Of a stretch of DNA of 64,000 bases, positions 34,601 through 44,430 are shown in pieces. Source of the DNA: Clostridiales bacterium (GTDB lineage: Bacteria > Bacillota > Clostridia > Oscillospirales > CAG-272); contig JAAWDG010000010.1 of assembly GCA_022793655.1 (NCBI GenBank), positions 1 through 64,000 on the forward strand. The letters are read 5' to 3'. The translations under genes and the position numbers were made by a program. Position 1 is the stretch's first letter, and each line of letters begins with the position of its first letter. A model generated the notes under the pieces. That model did not search any database and was not told the origin of the DNA. It saw only the letters and a program-made list of their open reading frames with translations.

Positions 34601-35348
34601 AAAGGTAATCTTCATAGACTGCTTTCAACCGCTCATCTTCAAACACAACATCATCAATTTGCGTCAAAAAAGTCGTATGGCGACAATGATCTGACCAATA
34701 GGTATCAATCATACGAATTTCAGTGATGGTCGGCTCCCGTCCTTCTTCTTTAAAATAGCGTTGACAAAAAGCAAGATCATCAGCATCCATCGCTAAGCCC
34801 TTTTCATCGAGAAAAGCTTTCAAATCTTGTTCGGTAAAAGCCGTAAACCCTTGGATCGTCTCCACCTGGCTTGGAATATCGTAGTTTTGCACAATTGTGT
34901 CAGGTAAAGCAAGTGAAGTCTCTTTAGCTTCCACTGGGTTAATCACATATTTTTTGATCGCGGCAATCTCATCCTCCTGCAAATCGCCATAAAGTTTATA
35001 GACCTTTGCACTGCGCACCAACGGACGAGCGCCCTTCGATATAATCTGTATACACTGGGCAGCCGAATCAGCACGCTGGTCGAATTGGCCCGGCAAAAAT
35101 GACACCGCAAAAGTAACCGCGTCATCCTCTTCTAACGTATCATATACAACGTCAAGCTGCGGCTCAGAGAATACTGTATTTACTGCATAATCGAACAGTT
35201 CTTTCGAGATTTCTTCTACATCATAACGATTGATAAGGCGCAAATCCACTAAATTTTCAATACCCAAAAATTCATTAATTTCCGCCCGAAGCGATTTGGC
35301 TTCGTTTGCCAGTTCCTTTTTCTTTTCTACATAAATTCTATATACCAC
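31662..35348 (-). CDS. purL: Phosphoribosylformylglycinamidine synthase, single-chain form (1,228 aa)
   Basis: One chain holds the PurS-like N-terminus, the synthetase core and the glutaminase. Core motifs are FKNETHNHPTEIEPFGGAA and GGKDSMSGSFEQ. The glutaminase near the C-terminus has IPVFPGTNCEYDTAKAF and the nucleophile in AGICNGFQALIKLG, with GHSERIGK at the end. It starts at GTG (35348), six bases after AGGGGG, and overlaps purD. It converts FGAR to FGAM and is last in the pur operon. Confidence 0.95.
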   Translation of the reverse strand: MVYRIYVEKKKELANEAKSLRAEINEFLGIENLVDLRLINRYDVEEISKELFDYAVNTVFSEPQLDVVYDTLEEDDAVTFAVSFLPGQFDQRADSAAQCIQIISKGARPLVRSAKVYKLYGDLQEDEIAAIKKYVINPVEAKETSLALPDTIVQNYDIPSQVETIQGFTAFTEQDLKAFLDEKGLAMDADDLAFCQRYFKEEGREPTITEIRMIDTYWSDHCRHTTFLTQIDDVVFEDERLKAVYEDYLSVRKLVGRQGPVTLMDLATIAAKYLKSEGRLAHLDESEEINACTVKIKVTVDGEEQDWLLLFKNETHNHPTEIEPFGGAATCIGGAIRDPLSGRGYVYAAMRVTGAADPTLPVAETMQGKLPQRKIVTTAAAGYSSYGNQIGLATGQVDEIYHPGYAAKRMEIGAVVAAVPASHVRREKPLPGDLVVLLGGRTGRDGCGGATGSSKSHTLDSLENCGAEVQKGNAPEERKLQRLFRNPEASKLIKRCNDFGAGGVSVAIGELADGLEIDLNQVPKKYEGLDGTELAISESQERMAVVIEAAEKEHFFALAAKENLEATVVAVVKEEARLRMSWNGETIVDLSRDFLNSNGAEKHIHVVAGAQGDYHKELPTDFIAGYQVLAADLNVCSKRGLSERFDSTIGAGTVLMPFGGRYQLTPIQAMVNKISVEKGHTQDCSVMAWGYNPFIMEKSPYHGAYLAVVESIAKCVATGASFTQVYLTFQEYFEKMLKDPRRWGKPLAALLGAYAAQKDLGVASIGGKDSMSGSFEQLDVPPTLVSFAVTTEKADHILSPEFKAAGHQVVLLTPEYNEDGLPKAESLLALFSKVTSLMREGKVVAAYTPTYGGVAEAIMKMCFGNGFGFAFENLSMDTLFGYGYGSFILEVTEPVSGTLLGVTTEKAALNMNGEEIALETLLSLYENRLESVFPCNIEQNSGALQAFMYKTETIATPKALVARPRVLIPVFPGTNCEYDTAKAFYDAGAEPEIFVIQNGTKEQVAKSVQYFADKIKQAQIIFVPGGFSGGDEPDGSGKFITAFFRNEAIKEQVHELLKNRDGLMAGICNGFQALIKLGLVPFGEIREADERAPTLTFNTIGRHQSRLVRTRVASNLSPWLSGVQPGDIFTVPISHGEGRFLCSDEWVQKLAAGGQIATQYVDLAGAVTDDVHFNPNNSVCAIEGITSPDGRVFGKMGHSERIGKGLYKNVPGLYDMKLFESAVKYFKG

Positions 35349-36624
35349 GTGCGTCCCCCTCGCCGGCCGCCTTCAGCGCCTTCGCCCCAATATCTTTGCG
35401 ATAAAAAGAGTGATCAAATCGTATTTTTTCTACCCGTTCATACGCGGTCTGTATCGCGTTTTGCAAACTGTCAGCTACTGCACTAATACCTAAAACACGA
35501 CCGCCCGCACTGACTAATTTGCCATCTTTATGCGCCGCACCAGCCACATAGACATAGGGTGCAACATCATCTGGTATGTCAATGGTATGCCCCTTTTCAT
35601 AAGCAACCGGATAGCCATCAGCCGCCATAATCACGCAACAGGCAGTCCCCTTTGCAAACACAACCGGCGTCTTGCCAAGCGTGCCTGCCCTTACCGCCTG
35701 CATAATCTCAAAAAGGTCACTCTGCAAAAGCGGCAGCACCACCTGTGCTTCGGGATCACCAAAACGACAATTGTATTCAATTACCTTTGGACCGTTTGGT
35801 GTAAGCATCAAACCAAAATACAGACATCCTTTAAAAGGCCGCCCCTCTTTTTTCATGGCCTCAATTGTGGGTACAAAAATCGTTTCCATACATTCGGAAG
35901 CAATGTTTTCGGTATAATATGGATTCGGTGCAATGGTACCCATGCCGCCGGTATTTAAGCCTTGATCGCCGTCAAATGCACGCTTATGATCCATGGAAGA
36001 CACCATCGGCACGACCACATTGCCATCTGTAAAGGAAAGCACAGACACTTCAGGACCGGTTAAGTATTCTTCAATGACAATCTGGGCGCCTGAATCACCA
36101 AACACTCGATCAGCCATGATGCTGCGAATACCCGCAAAAGCCTCTTCCCTTGTCATTGCAATGATAACACCTTTGCCAAGCGCCAAACCGTCAGCCTTGA
36201 TCACTGTCGGCACCGGCGCGGTTTCCATATACGAAAGCGCTTCTTCAAGTGTAGTAAACACCTCGTATGCTGCTGTAGGAATGCCGTATTTCTTCATCAG
36301 ATTTTTAGCAAACACCTTGCTGCCTTCTATCATCGCCGCCGCCCGATTCGGGCCAAAGCAAGGAACCCCGGCTGCCTCAAGCGCGTCAACCGCGCCTAAC
36401 ACCAATGGATCATCCGGCGCTACCACCGCAAAATCAATTTTATTCTCTGTCGCAAAAGCAACCAAACCTTCAATATCCTTGGCGTCAATAGAGACACATT
36501 TGGCGTCTGCCCCAATGCCTCCATTACCCGGCAAAGCATAAAGCGTATCAATTGTTTTATTTTCTTTTAATTTTTTTATAATGGCATGCTCTCGTCCGCC
36601 GCCGCCTACAACCATCACTTTCAT
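35338..36624 (-). CDS. purD: Phosphoribosylamine-glycine ligase
   Basis: ATP-grasp ligase making GAR. MKVMVVGGGGREHAI is the typical start (36624, after GGAGTG). The ATP loop GLALGKGVIIA and the EYNCRFGDPEAQ site are intact. 428 residues is normal. It overlaps the purL start by 11 bases. Confidence 0.95.
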   Translation of the reverse strand: MKVMVVGGGGREHAIIKKLKENKTIDTLYALPGNGGIGADAKCVSIDAKDIEGLVAFATENKIDFAVVAPDDPLVLGAVDALEAAGVPCFGPNRAAAMIEGSKVFAKNLMKKYGIPTAAYEVFTTLEEALSYMETAPVPTVIKADGLALGKGVIIAMTREEAFAGIRSIMADRVFGDSGAQIVIEEYLTGPEVSVLSFTDGNVVVPMVSSMDHKRAFDGDQGLNTGGMGTIAPNPYYTENIASECMETIFVPTIEAMKKEGRPFKGCLYFGLMLTPNGPKVIEYNCRFGDPEAQVVLPLLQSDLFEIMQAVRAGTLGKTPVVFAKGTACCVIMAADGYPVAYEKGHTIDIPDDVAPYVYVAGAAHKDGKLVSAGGRVLGISAVADSLQNAIQTAYERVEKIRFDHSFYRKDIGAKALKAAGEGDARGI

Positions 36625-36645
36625 GGTCAGCACTCCGTTCTCTAA

Positions 36646-37881
36646 TTATCCGTAAATAGGGAATTTTTCGCAAAGCGCACCAACCGCACTTGCCACCGTC
36701 TCTTTTTTGGCTTCAAAATCTTGAATCACATCAGCAATCCAGCCAGCAATCAGTGCCATTTCAGACTCTTTAAAGCCGCGGCTTGTCACAGCCGGTGTAC
36801 CAATACGAAGACCGCTTGTCACAAAAGGAGACAACGGCTCATTGGGCACGGTGTTTTTATTGGCTGTAATATGCACCTCATCTAAACGATGCTCTAACTC
36901 CTTGCCGGTCACACCGGTGTCACGCAAATCAATTAACATTAAATGATTGTCGGTACCACCGGAAACTAACTTCACGCCTTTATCGAGCAATCCTTCTGAA
37001 AGCGCTTTAGCATTTGTAACAATCTGGTGCTGATAAGCTTTATATTCAGGGCGCAGCGCCTCACCAAACGCAACAGCTTTGGCCGCAATGATATGCATAA
37101 GCGGGCCGCCTTGTGTACCTGGGAAAACAGCCTTATTAATTTTAGTAGCCAATTCTTCATCATTGCATAGAATGAGACCGCCTCTCGGCCCGCGCAAAGT
37201 CTTATGAGTAGTGGACGTCACAATATCCGCATAAGGCATAGGCGAGGGATGTTCACCAGCTGCAACGAGTCCGGCAATATGCGCCATATCAACCATGAGC
37301 GCTGCGCCGACTTCATCGGCCGCTTCCCTAAACTTAGCAAAATCAATTACACGCGAATAAGCGCTGGCGCCGGCAATGATTACCTTCGGTTTGCACTCTC
37401 TCGCAATGCGCTTCATTTCCTCATAGTCAATAAAACCATTATCATCAACACCATAAGGAACTATATTAAAATATTTACCCGAAATATTCACAGGTGAACC
37501 ATGAGAAAGATGGCCGCCATGCGCTAAATTCATTCCCATAACCGTATCGCCCGGCACGCAAAGCGCAAACAGAGCCGCCAAGTTTGCATTTGCCCCGCTG
37601 TGCGGCTGTACATTTGCAAAATTCGCACCAAAAAGCTTTTTCACCCGTTCTCTGGCGATTTCTTCGACGACATCTACATATTCACAACCGCCATAATAAC
37701 GCTTGCCTGGATAACCCTCTGCATATTTATTGGTTAAAACGCTTCCAGCTGCTAACAGCACCGCTTCAGACACAATATTCTCAGAAGCGATCAATTCAAT
37801 ATTGTGCTGCTGTCTTTGCAGCTCATCAGCACACGCGTCAAATACTTCTTTATCAAGGGATTCTAATTTATCATAAAACAT
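36646..37881 (-). CDS. glyA: Serine hydroxymethyltransferase
   Basis: PLP enzyme making glycine and methylene-tetrahydrofolate from serine. The PLP lysine is in [15 protein letters not shown], and [15 protein letters not shown] is also typical. 411 residues. Its place inside the pur operon makes sense, because PurD needs glycine and PurN and the AICAR formyltransferase need formyl-folate. Start follows TTAGGAGGC. Confidence 0.95.
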   Translation of the reverse strand: MFYDKLESLDKEVFDACADELQRQQHNIELIASENIVSEAVLLAAGSVLTNKYAEGYPGKRYYGGCEYVDVVEEIARERVKKLFGANFANVQPHSGANANLAALFALCVPGDTVMGMNLAHGGHLSHGSPVNISGKYFNIVPYGVDDNGFIDYEEMKRIARECKPKVIIAGASAYSRVIDFAKFREAADEVGAALMVDMAHIAGLVAAGEHPSPMPYADIVTSTTHKTLRGPRGGLILCNDEELATKINKAVFPGTQGGPLMHIIAAKAVAFGEALRPEYKAYQHQIVTNAKALSEGLLDKGVKLVSGGTDNHLMLIDLRDTGVTGKELEHRLDEVHITANKNTVPNEPLSPFVTSGLRIGTPAVTSRGFKESEMALIAGWIADVIQDFEAKKETVASAVGALCEKFPIYG

Positions 37882-37900
37882 TTCTTATTGCCTCCTAAAA

Positions 37901-39085
37901 TTAATGATGGAAAAGACGCATACCGGTAAACGCCATGACCATATCATAACGATCACAAGTTTCAATTACCTGATCATCCCGCACGGAACCGCCTGGCTGC
38001 ACCACATAATTGACGCCGCTGCGGCGGGCTCTTTCGATATTATCACCAAACGGGAAAAATGCATCTGAAGCTAAGCTTACGCCCTGAATGCCCGCTAAAT
38101 AGCTCTCTTTTTCTTCTTTAGTAAACGGTTCCGGCTTTACTGTGAAATAATTCGCCCAAACATCGTCGCCCAAGACATCCTCTGCCTGATCAGAAATATA
38201 AACATCGATGCAGTTATCCCGATCCGGACGGCCAAGGCCCTCTTTAAATGGCAAGTTTAACACCTTTTCATGCTGTCTTAGATGCCAAATGTCCGCCTTG
38301 TTGCCGGCAAGTCTGGTACAATGAATCCGCGACTGCTGACCGGCGCCCACGCCAATAGCCTGTCCATCAACCGCATAGCAAACTGAATTAGACTGGGTAT
38401 ATTTCAAAGTGATCAGCGCAATAATCATATCTTCTTTCGCCGTGTCCGGCAATTCTTTGTTGGCTGTCACTACCTTCTCAAGCAGTGTCTGATCAATTTT
38501 ATATTCATTGCGTCCCTGCTCAAAAGTAATACCGTACACCTGCTTAGTTTCAATCGGCGCCGGGACATAAGAAGAATCAATTTGAATAATATTATAAGCG
38601 CCTTTACGCTTGCTTTTCAAAATCGCTAATGCTTCTTCGGTGTAACCGGGCGCAATGATACCGTCTGAAACCTCTCTTTGAATGATCTTCGCTGTTGTTG
38701 CATCACACACATCGGAAAGAGCAATAAAATCGCCAAAACTACTCATGCGATCAGTTCCTCTGGCTCTTGCGTACGCACAAGCAAGCGGCGAATCGTCTAA
38801 CCCCTCAATATCGTCTACAAACACCGCTTTTTTTAATTTCGCGCTAAGCGGCCGTCCGATAGCGGCAGAAGTTGGACTTACATGTTTAAAAGAGGTAGCG
38901 GCAGGCATGCCAAGCGCCTCTTTAATCTCTTTCACCAACTGCCATGCATTGAGCGCATCGAGAAAATTGATATAGCCTGGGCGGCCATTTAAAATCTCAA
39001 TTGGCAGTTCTTCGCCATTCTCCATATAAATTTTAGCCGGCTTTTGATTGGGATTGCACCCATATTTTAGTTCAAACTCTTTCAT
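37901..39085 (-). CDS. purH: Stand-alone AICAR formyltransferase (394 aa)
   Basis: Transfers formyl to AICAR, the ninth step of purine synthesis. MKEFELKYGCNPNQKPAKIY and the catalytic region SFKHVSPTSAAIGRP identify the AICARFT domain. The N-terminal IMP cyclohydrolase domain of classical PurH (about 200 residues) is absent; that step is supplied by the PurO-type gene directly upstream, whose stop overlaps this start (ATGA). Confidence 0.9.
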   Translation of the reverse strand: MKEFELKYGCNPNQKPAKIYMENGEELPIEILNGRPGYINFLDALNAWQLVKEIKEALGMPAATSFKHVSPTSAAIGRPLSAKLKKAVFVDDIEGLDDSPLACAYARARGTDRMSSFGDFIALSDVCDATTAKIIQREVSDGIIAPGYTEEALAILKSKRKGAYNIIQIDSSYVPAPIETKQVYGITFEQGRNEYKIDQTLLEKVVTANKELPDTAKEDMIIALITLKYTQSNSVCYAVDGQAIGVGAGQQSRIHCTRLAGNKADIWHLRQHEKVLNLPFKEGLGRPDRDNCIDVYISDQAEDVLGDDVWANYFTVKPEPFTKEEKESYLAGIQGVSLASDAFFPFGDNIERARRSGVNYVVQPGGSVRDDQVIETCDRYDMVMAFTGMRLFHH

Positions 39086-39825
39086 TTGCTCTCTTCCTTT
39101 ACGCAAAACTTATTCATTAAGCGGCAATCTGCCTCTCTGGTTTCGATATCAATATAGCGAACCGCAAGCGATATTTTGTTATCCGCATTTAATCCTTCCC
39201 AAATTTCCTTGGTAAACTGGTCAATATCATCAGAAATCACAATGCGTTCCGGCTCGCCAGTAAACGTGGGAATCGGATTACCGTCATGATTATAAGTATG
39301 AATAAAATGACCTGTGCCAGCCATAGGCGCGTAGTTAAATGTATATCGGTTACAGCCGCTGCCAGCCTCATCAGCGCTCTTTAAAATGCTCATTTTATAG
39401 CTGGTAGCCTTGCCTTGAATAGAATAGGCCAAGCTAATTCGCGGTGTAAAGTTAGGCGCATCTGGCTCAAAAGCCCGGCTTTCTAACGCCTCTTCAAAAC
39501 TTTTCCCATTCTGTACATATTCGCAAATAGTATCGGTCTGGTCACCGTTTGTTACAATCAACAAATCTTCTCTTGCCCATTTGATAGCCGAATAAATAAT
39601 CAAAGAAGGATCCTGCACCTTGCTTTCATCATATGGCGCTGTAATCATACTGCCGTCTGAACGTTCTTCAAAAACACGATTACGGCTGTTCTCGCTGCGT
39701 CCCATAATGAAATACGCAATCACCGCCTTTTTCCCATCAGACGTCATGCCGGCCACAATGCCCCGGCCCGGATAAGTGTTCCCCTCTAATAATGCGCCAA
39801 GAGACGCTCTGTCATATACGCTCAT
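39082..39825 (-). CDS. purO: PurO-type IMP cyclohydrolase (247 aa)
   Basis: MSVYDRASLGALLEGNTYPG, GRGIVAGMTSDGKKAVIAYF and a later FNYAPMAGTGHFIHTY match the PurO-like IMP cyclohydrolases that replace the PurH cyclohydrolase domain in archaea and many Clostridia. It closes FAICAR to IMP. Its position between purN and the formyltransferase gene, with overlaps on both sides, supports the role. Confidence 0.88.
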   Translation of the reverse strand: MSVYDRASLGALLEGNTYPGRGIVAGMTSDGKKAVIAYFIMGRSENSRNRVFEERSDGSMITAPYDESKVQDPSLIIYSAIKWAREDLLIVTNGDQTDTICEYVQNGKSFEEALESRAFEPDAPNFTPRISLAYSIQGKATSYKMSILKSADEAGSGCNRYTFNYAPMAGTGHFIHTYNHDGNPIPTFTGEPERIVISDDIDQFTKEIWEGLNADNKISLAVRYIDIETREADCRLMNKFCVKEESK

Positions 39826-40423
39826 TGATAATCTCCTTTGCTACTTTTTCGGCCGCCGCCGGTAAAAGTTTCCACTCGGCCTCTTCCATGACACGTCTTT
39901 GCAAAATCTCAGGCGTGTCTCCCTCTTTCACCGCTACTGCCTTTTGCATAATAATTTCACCGCCATCAGTAACTTCATTAACAAAATGCACCGTAGCGCC
40001 TGTCAACTTGACGCCGTAATCCAAAACCGCTTTATGTACCCGCAGTCCATAAAACCCATCGCCGCAAAAGGCGGGAATTAAGGAAGGATGCACGTTTAAC
40101 ATTCGTCTTGGAAACTGCTTGACAAAATCTTCGCTTAAAATCATCATAAGGCCCGCCAAGATAACAAGATCAACCTGTTTTTCTTTTAACAGTGCCAACA
40201 TGCATTCTTCCACTCGCGCTCTTGTGCCGCAAGACTCGGTCGTAAATACGGCCGTTTCAATGCCGGCTTCTTTGGCACGGGTCAAAGCATAGGCTTCCGC
40301 TTTATTTGAAATGACAAGCACAATTTCCCCGCTTGTTAAAATTCCACTTTTCTGCGCGTCAATCAACGCCTGCAAATTGGTTCCGCCGCCCGAAACCAGC
40401 ACGGCGATTCTTGCTTTTAGCAT
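39812..40423 (-). CDS. purN: Phosphoribosylglycinamide formyltransferase
   Basis: Folate-dependent GAR formylation. RIAVLVSGGGTNLQALID at the start and NVHPSLIPAFCGDGFYGLRV with the catalytic Asn-His are intact, and GATVHFVNEVTDGG follows. 203 residues is usual. Overlaps purM at its start and purO at its end. Confidence 0.94.
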   Translation of the reverse strand: MLKARIAVLVSGGGTNLQALIDAQKSGILTSGEIVLVISNKAEAYALTRAKEAGIETAVFTTESCGTRARVEECMLALLKEKQVDLVILAGLMMILSEDFVKQFPRRMLNVHPSLIPAFCGDGFYGLRVHKAVLDYGVKLTGATVHFVNEVTDGGEIIMQKAVAVKEGDTPEILQRRVMEEAEWKLLPAAAEKVAKEIINERI

Positions 40424-41451
40424 AGTTCTACGCCCTCAGTCTTTGTAATCTCGCCCATAACAAAGGCATTCTCGCCTGCATCTTTTAAAATGGTGAGTGC
40501 CTTGTCTGCCTCTTCCGGCGCAACAACCAACGTCATACCTACACCCATATTGAACGTATTGAACATATCTCGTTTATCAATATTTCCCTCTTGCATAAGA
40601 AGAGAAAAGATGGGCAGTTTAGGCAGCGCGTTCTCTTCAATTTTCACACCATAACCTTCGGGCAGGCTACGCGGGATATTTTCATAAAAGCCACCGCCGG
40701 TTATATGAGAAACAGCCTTCACGCTCACCTGTCCAAAAAGAGCCAGCATAGGCGCCACATAAATTTTAGTCGGCGTCAGCAGTGTTTCGCCTAACGACTT
40801 ACCATTTAATACATCAAGCGGTTTTGTGATATCTCGATTTTCAAGATCAAACACTTTGCGCACCAGCGAAAAACCATTGGAATGAACGCCGCTGGAAGGA
40901 AGCCCAATCATGACATCGCCTGCACAAACAGTGCGATTATCCAAGATGCGCTCTTTATCCACCACACCAACTGAAAAACCGGCTAAATCATATTCATTTT
41001 CGGGATAAAAACCGGGCATTTCCGCTGTTTCGCCGCCCACTAAGGCACAGCCGGCCTGCACACAGCCCTCAGCAACACCCGCTACAATGGAGGCTATTTT
41101 TTCCGGCACATTCTTACCGCATGCAATATAATCTAAAAACAGAAGGGGCTTTGCGCCGCAGCAAAGAATATCATTGACACACATGGCCACACAATCAATA
41201 CCCACGGTATCATGTTTGTCCATCATAAAAGCGATTTTTAGTTTTGTGCCTACACCATCGGTACCCGAAACTAAAACCGGATTTTTAGTTTGTGATAAAT
41301 CAAGTGCAAACAAACCACCGAAACCGCCAATGCCTGAAACAACCCCTTCGGTCATGGTTCTGGCAATGTGCGTTTTCATCAGTTCAACTGCTTTGTAACC
41401 CGCTGTAATATCAACGCCCGCCGCTTTATAACTTTCCGAAAAGCTTTTCAT
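40417..41451 (-). CDS. purM: Phosphoribosylformylglycinamidine cyclo-ligase
   Basis: Makes AIR from FGAM. GIGGFGGLFALDL, LVSGTDGVGTKLKIAF and LVGGETAEMPGFYP are the standard AIR synthetase motifs. 344 residues. Its ATG overlaps the purF stop and its end overlaps purN. Confidence 0.95.
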   Translation of the reverse strand: MKSFSESYKAAGVDITAGYKAVELMKTHIARTMTEGVVSGIGGFGGLFALDLSQTKNPVLVSGTDGVGTKLKIAFMMDKHDTVGIDCVAMCVNDILCCGAKPLLFLDYIACGKNVPEKIASIVAGVAEGCVQAGCALVGGETAEMPGFYPENEYDLAGFSVGVVDKERILDNRTVCAGDVMIGLPSSGVHSNGFSLVRKVFDLENRDITKPLDVLNGKSLGETLLTPTKIYVAPMLALFGQVSVKAVSHITGGGFYENIPRSLPEGYGVKIEENALPKLPIFSLLMQEGNIDKRDMFNTFNMGVGMTLVVAPEEADKALTILKDAGENAFVMGEITKTEGVELC

Positions 41452-42905
41452 GATTGTGTCTCCTCTTCTGTTACTTTACATTTTGCTGAAATTTTTTGCT
41501 CAAATCGATTTTTCTTTGTTACAGTGGGCTTTGCTGTAGGATAACATTCATCAAAGCATGCCGTACAATATTCCTCACATTTATTAGCACCCGCTAACAA
41601 ACGAGTGTTTTCTACCGATAAATAGCCCAAAGAATCGACGCCAATTTCCTTTTCAATCTCTGACAAGGTATACCGACAGGCAATCAGCCGTTCTTTTGAA
41701 TCAATATCGGTTCCGTAATAGCAAGGTGCAATAAAAGGCGGTGCTGACACTCGCATATGGACCTCTTTAGCGCCGGCCTCCCGCAGTAATTTGACAATTC
41801 TGGCGCTGGTTGTACCCCGTACAATTGAATCGTCTATCAAAACAACCCGTCGATCCTTTACTACAGATGCAATGGGATTCAACTTTATTTTCACCTTATT
41901 CTCTCTGGATTTTTGACCAGGGGAAATAAAAGTGCGTCCTATATATTTATTCTTAATAAAACCAATACTGTATGGAATACCCGATTCTCTTGAATAACCA
42001 ATTGCCGCATCAAGACCCGAATCAGGCACGCCAATCACAATATCCGCATCTACCGGATGCTCTTGCGCTAAAAAGCGGCCTGCCTGCACGCGTGCCTCGT
42101 GTACACAAACACCGTCGATAACTGAATCAGGTCTTGCAAAATAGATATATTCAAAAACGCAAAATGAAGGTTTGCGTTTACCGCAATGATCTTGGATTGA
42201 ACGCACACCATTCTGATCAAAAACCAAAATCTCACCCGGCGCCAAATCCCGCTCAAAGGCAGCACCCACGGCGTCTAATGCGCACGTTTCACTGGCCACA
42301 ACATAGCCGCCGTCAGGCAAACGTCCGTAGCAAAGCGGTCTAAAACCATTTTCATCTCTTGCTGCAATCAATTTAGAGGGCGACATCACCACCAGCGAAT
42401 AAGCGCCGTCAATTCGATGCATAGCACGATTCAAGGCCTCTTCAATCGATGGCGCCGAAAGCCGTTCTTTTGTAATAATATAAGAAATAACCTCAGTATC
42501 ACTGGTTGTATGAAAAATACTGCCCTGATTCTCTAACTCTTCTCTAAGTGCCGAAGAATTAACGACATTACCATTGTGCGCAAGCGCCATACGTCCTTTT
42601 ACGTGATTCACAACAATCGGCTGGGTATTATGCCGGTCGGTTGCGCCGGTTGTACCATACCGAACATGACCAATCGCCATATTGCCCTGCCCCAGCATTT
42701 CCATAGCATTATGATCGAATACATCATTGACAAGCCCTAAGTCTTTGTGACGACGAAAAATGCCATCATCGTTCACCACAATACCGCAAGATTCTTGCCC
42801 TCTATGCTGCAAAGCGTATAAGCCATAATAAGTGCTGGAAGCCACATCAGTTGTTTGACTTGCAAAAATACCAAATACACCGCACTCTTCTCTTAGTTTT
42901 CCCAT
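41448..42905 (-). CDS. purF: Amidophosphoribosyltransferase, Fe-S type
   Basis: First step of purine synthesis. The N-terminal nucleophile Cys is in EECGVFGIF, exposed after removal of a short propeptide. The PRPP loop is RRVVLIDDSIVRGTTSARI. EEYCTACFDECYPT near the C-terminus supplies the Cys pair of the [4Fe-4S] cluster found in Bacillus-type PurF. 485 residues. Confidence 0.95.
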   Translation of the reverse strand: MGKLREECGVFGIFASQTTDVASSTYYGLYALQHRGQESCGIVVNDDGIFRRHKDLGLVNDVFDHNAMEMLGQGNMAIGHVRYGTTGATDRHNTQPIVVNHVKGRMALAHNGNVVNSSALREELENQGSIFHTTSDTEVISYIITKERLSAPSIEEALNRAMHRIDGAYSLVVMSPSKLIAARDENGFRPLCYGRLPDGGYVVASETCALDAVGAAFERDLAPGEILVFDQNGVRSIQDHCGKRKPSFCVFEYIYFARPDSVIDGVCVHEARVQAGRFLAQEHPVDADIVIGVPDSGLDAAIGYSRESGIPYSIGFIKNKYIGRTFISPGQKSRENKVKIKLNPIASVVKDRRVVLIDDSIVRGTTSARIVKLLREAGAKEVHMRVSAPPFIAPCYYGTDIDSKERLIACRYTLSEIEKEIGVDSLGYLSVENTRLLAGANKCEEYCTACFDECYPTAKPTVTKKNRFEQKISAKCKVTEEETQS

Positions 42906-42967
42906 ATTATATGATTTCCTTTGCCATAATTCCTTTTTATCTGCTACAAGTTGCTTGTCTAAGTTCT

Positions 42968-43678
42968 TTATTCACCAAAGATTCTTCTCATCATCTCTTG
43001 ATAAGCATCTTCTACATTGCCTAAATCCCGACGGAACCGGTCTTTATCCAACTTTTCATGGGTAGTTGCATCCCAAAACCGACAAGTATCAGGTGAAATC
43101 TCATCAGCCAGCAGAATCGTGCCATCCGCTGTTTTACCAAATTCAATTTTAAAATCGATTAAATCAACATTTACTTTGGCAAAAAACTCCCGCAAAAAAT
43201 CGTTGATACGGAAAGTCAGCGCTGTGATTTCATCAATCTCCTCCTGCGTAGCCCACCCGCAAGCTACGATATGATATTCGTTGCACATCGGGTCGTCAAG
43301 CTCATCGCATTTATAGCAAAACTCAAGCGTTGGCCGCAAAAGTTTTGTCCCCTCTGCCACACCAAAGCGTTTGGAAAAAGAGCCGGCTGCTGTATTGCGG
43401 ATAATCACTTCAAGCGGTACAATATCAACCTTTTTGACAACCGTTTCTCGATCTGAAATTTCCTTGACAAAATGAGTAGGAATACCCATTTTTTCCATTT
43501 CACTCATAAGATAATTAGACATCTTGTTATTGACAACACCTTTGCCATCAATGGTTCCCTTTTTCTTTCCGTTGAAAGCCGTTGCATCATCCTTGTATGA
43601 TACAATGCAAAGCGCCGGATCATCGGTTGCAAAAACTTTTTTTGCTTTACCTTCATACATCTGTTCAAGCTTTTCCAT
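42968..43678 (-). CDS. purC: SAICAR synthetase
   Basis: Joins CAIR and aspartate. The start at 43678 ([16 protein letters not shown]) follows AAAGGGGTG; the longer upstream frame has no site. [17 protein letters not shown] and [11 protein letters not shown] are family motifs. 236 residues is normal. Lies between purE and purF. Confidence 0.95.
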   Translation of the reverse strand: MEKLEQMYEGKAKKVFATDDPALCIVSYKDDATAFNGKKKGTIDGKGVVNNKMSNYLMSEMEKMGIPTHFVKEISDRETVVKKVDIVPLEVIIRNTAAGSFSKRFGVAEGTKLLRPTLEFCYKCDELDDPMCNEYHIVACGWATQEEIDEITALTFRINDFLREFFAKVNVDLIDFKIEFGKTADGTILLADEISPDTCRFWDATTHEKLDKDRFRRDLGNVEDAYQEMMRRIFGE

Positions 43679-43749
43679 AATAAAGCACCCCTTTATGTAC
43701 ATAAATTTAGTTTTGAAAACAAGAAACTGCCGCTTATGGCGGCAGTGCC

Positions 43750-44244
43750 TTAATGATGATAACGTTGTGATACAGCTTGGTCTTTTGTCAATACCTGTGC
43801 GCAAGAAACCGCCCTTGCTTTGTCTAACTTTTCAGCAAGAGAAGCGTCAGATACAGAAAGAATTTGCACAGCTAACAATGCCGCATTTGCAGCGCCGTCA
43901 ATTGCAACCGTTGCCACAGGAATACCTGACGGCATCTGCACAGTTGATAAAAGAGCGTCTAACCCATCAAGCGTGCTGCTTTTCACCGGAATACCAATCA
44001 CCGGCAACGTCGTATTCGCAGCCAAGGCTCCTGCTAAATGCGCCGCTTTGCCGGCCGCAGCAATAATGACACCAAATTCATTCTCACGTGCATTCACAGA
44101 AAACGATTTGGCTGCCTCTGGTGTACGGTGCGCCGAATACACATGCACTTCGTAAGAAACACCATACTCTTCTAAAACAGCAAATGCTTTTTCCACAACG
44201 GGTAAATCTGAATCTGACCCCATAATAATGGCAACTTTTTTCAT
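43750..44244 (-). CDS. purE: N5-CAIR mutase
   Basis: First gene of the pur operon. [19 protein letters not shown] and [16 protein letters not shown] are class I PurE motifs. The start at 44244 follows GGAG. No purK is seen in the window, so the cell may use CO2-driven carboxylation or have purK elsewhere. The gene is preceded by a leader of about 265 bases with several hairpins. Confidence 0.94.
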   Translation of the reverse strand: MKKVAIIMGSDSDLPVVEKAFAVLEEYGVSYEVHVYSAHRTPEAAKSFSVNARENEFGVIIAAAGKAAHLAGALAANTTLPVIGIPVKSSTLDGLDALLSTVQMPSGIPVATVAIDGAANAALLAVQILSVSDASLAEKLDKARAVSCAQVLTKDQAVSQRYHH

Positions 44245-44313
44245 GATTTTCTCCATTTCACGCATACAGCGCTCTTGATTTTACAGGGCTCATAACGCAA
44301 AAAAGCATGACCC

Positions 44314-44346
44314 TAAAAAAGTATTGATTGTCTTTTATCAATCAAT
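44314..44346 (-). terminator. Second attenuator-like hairpin in the purE leader
   Basis: Read leftward, the stem ATTGATTG/CAATCAAT (44339-44346 and 44323-44330) is followed by ACTTTTTT. It lies about 70 bases before purE and beyond the first terminator, so the leader has two possible stop points. Confidence 0.55.
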
Positions 44347-44390
44347 TGCCCCTAAGCAACGATTATTTTTTACGAAATCATTTATTTCTT

Positions 44391-44430
44391 ACGAAATAAA
44401 GGCAGTTTAACCCATTCGAATTAAACTGCC
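44391..44430 (-). terminator. Attenuator hairpin overlapping the riboswitch-like element
   Basis: Perfect 10-bp stem GGCAGTTTAA/TTAAACTGCC (44421-44430 and 44401-44410) followed by TTTATTTC, read leftward. The first arm includes the GGGCA at the end of the aptamer-like region, so folding of one would disrupt the other. Confidence 0.7.
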
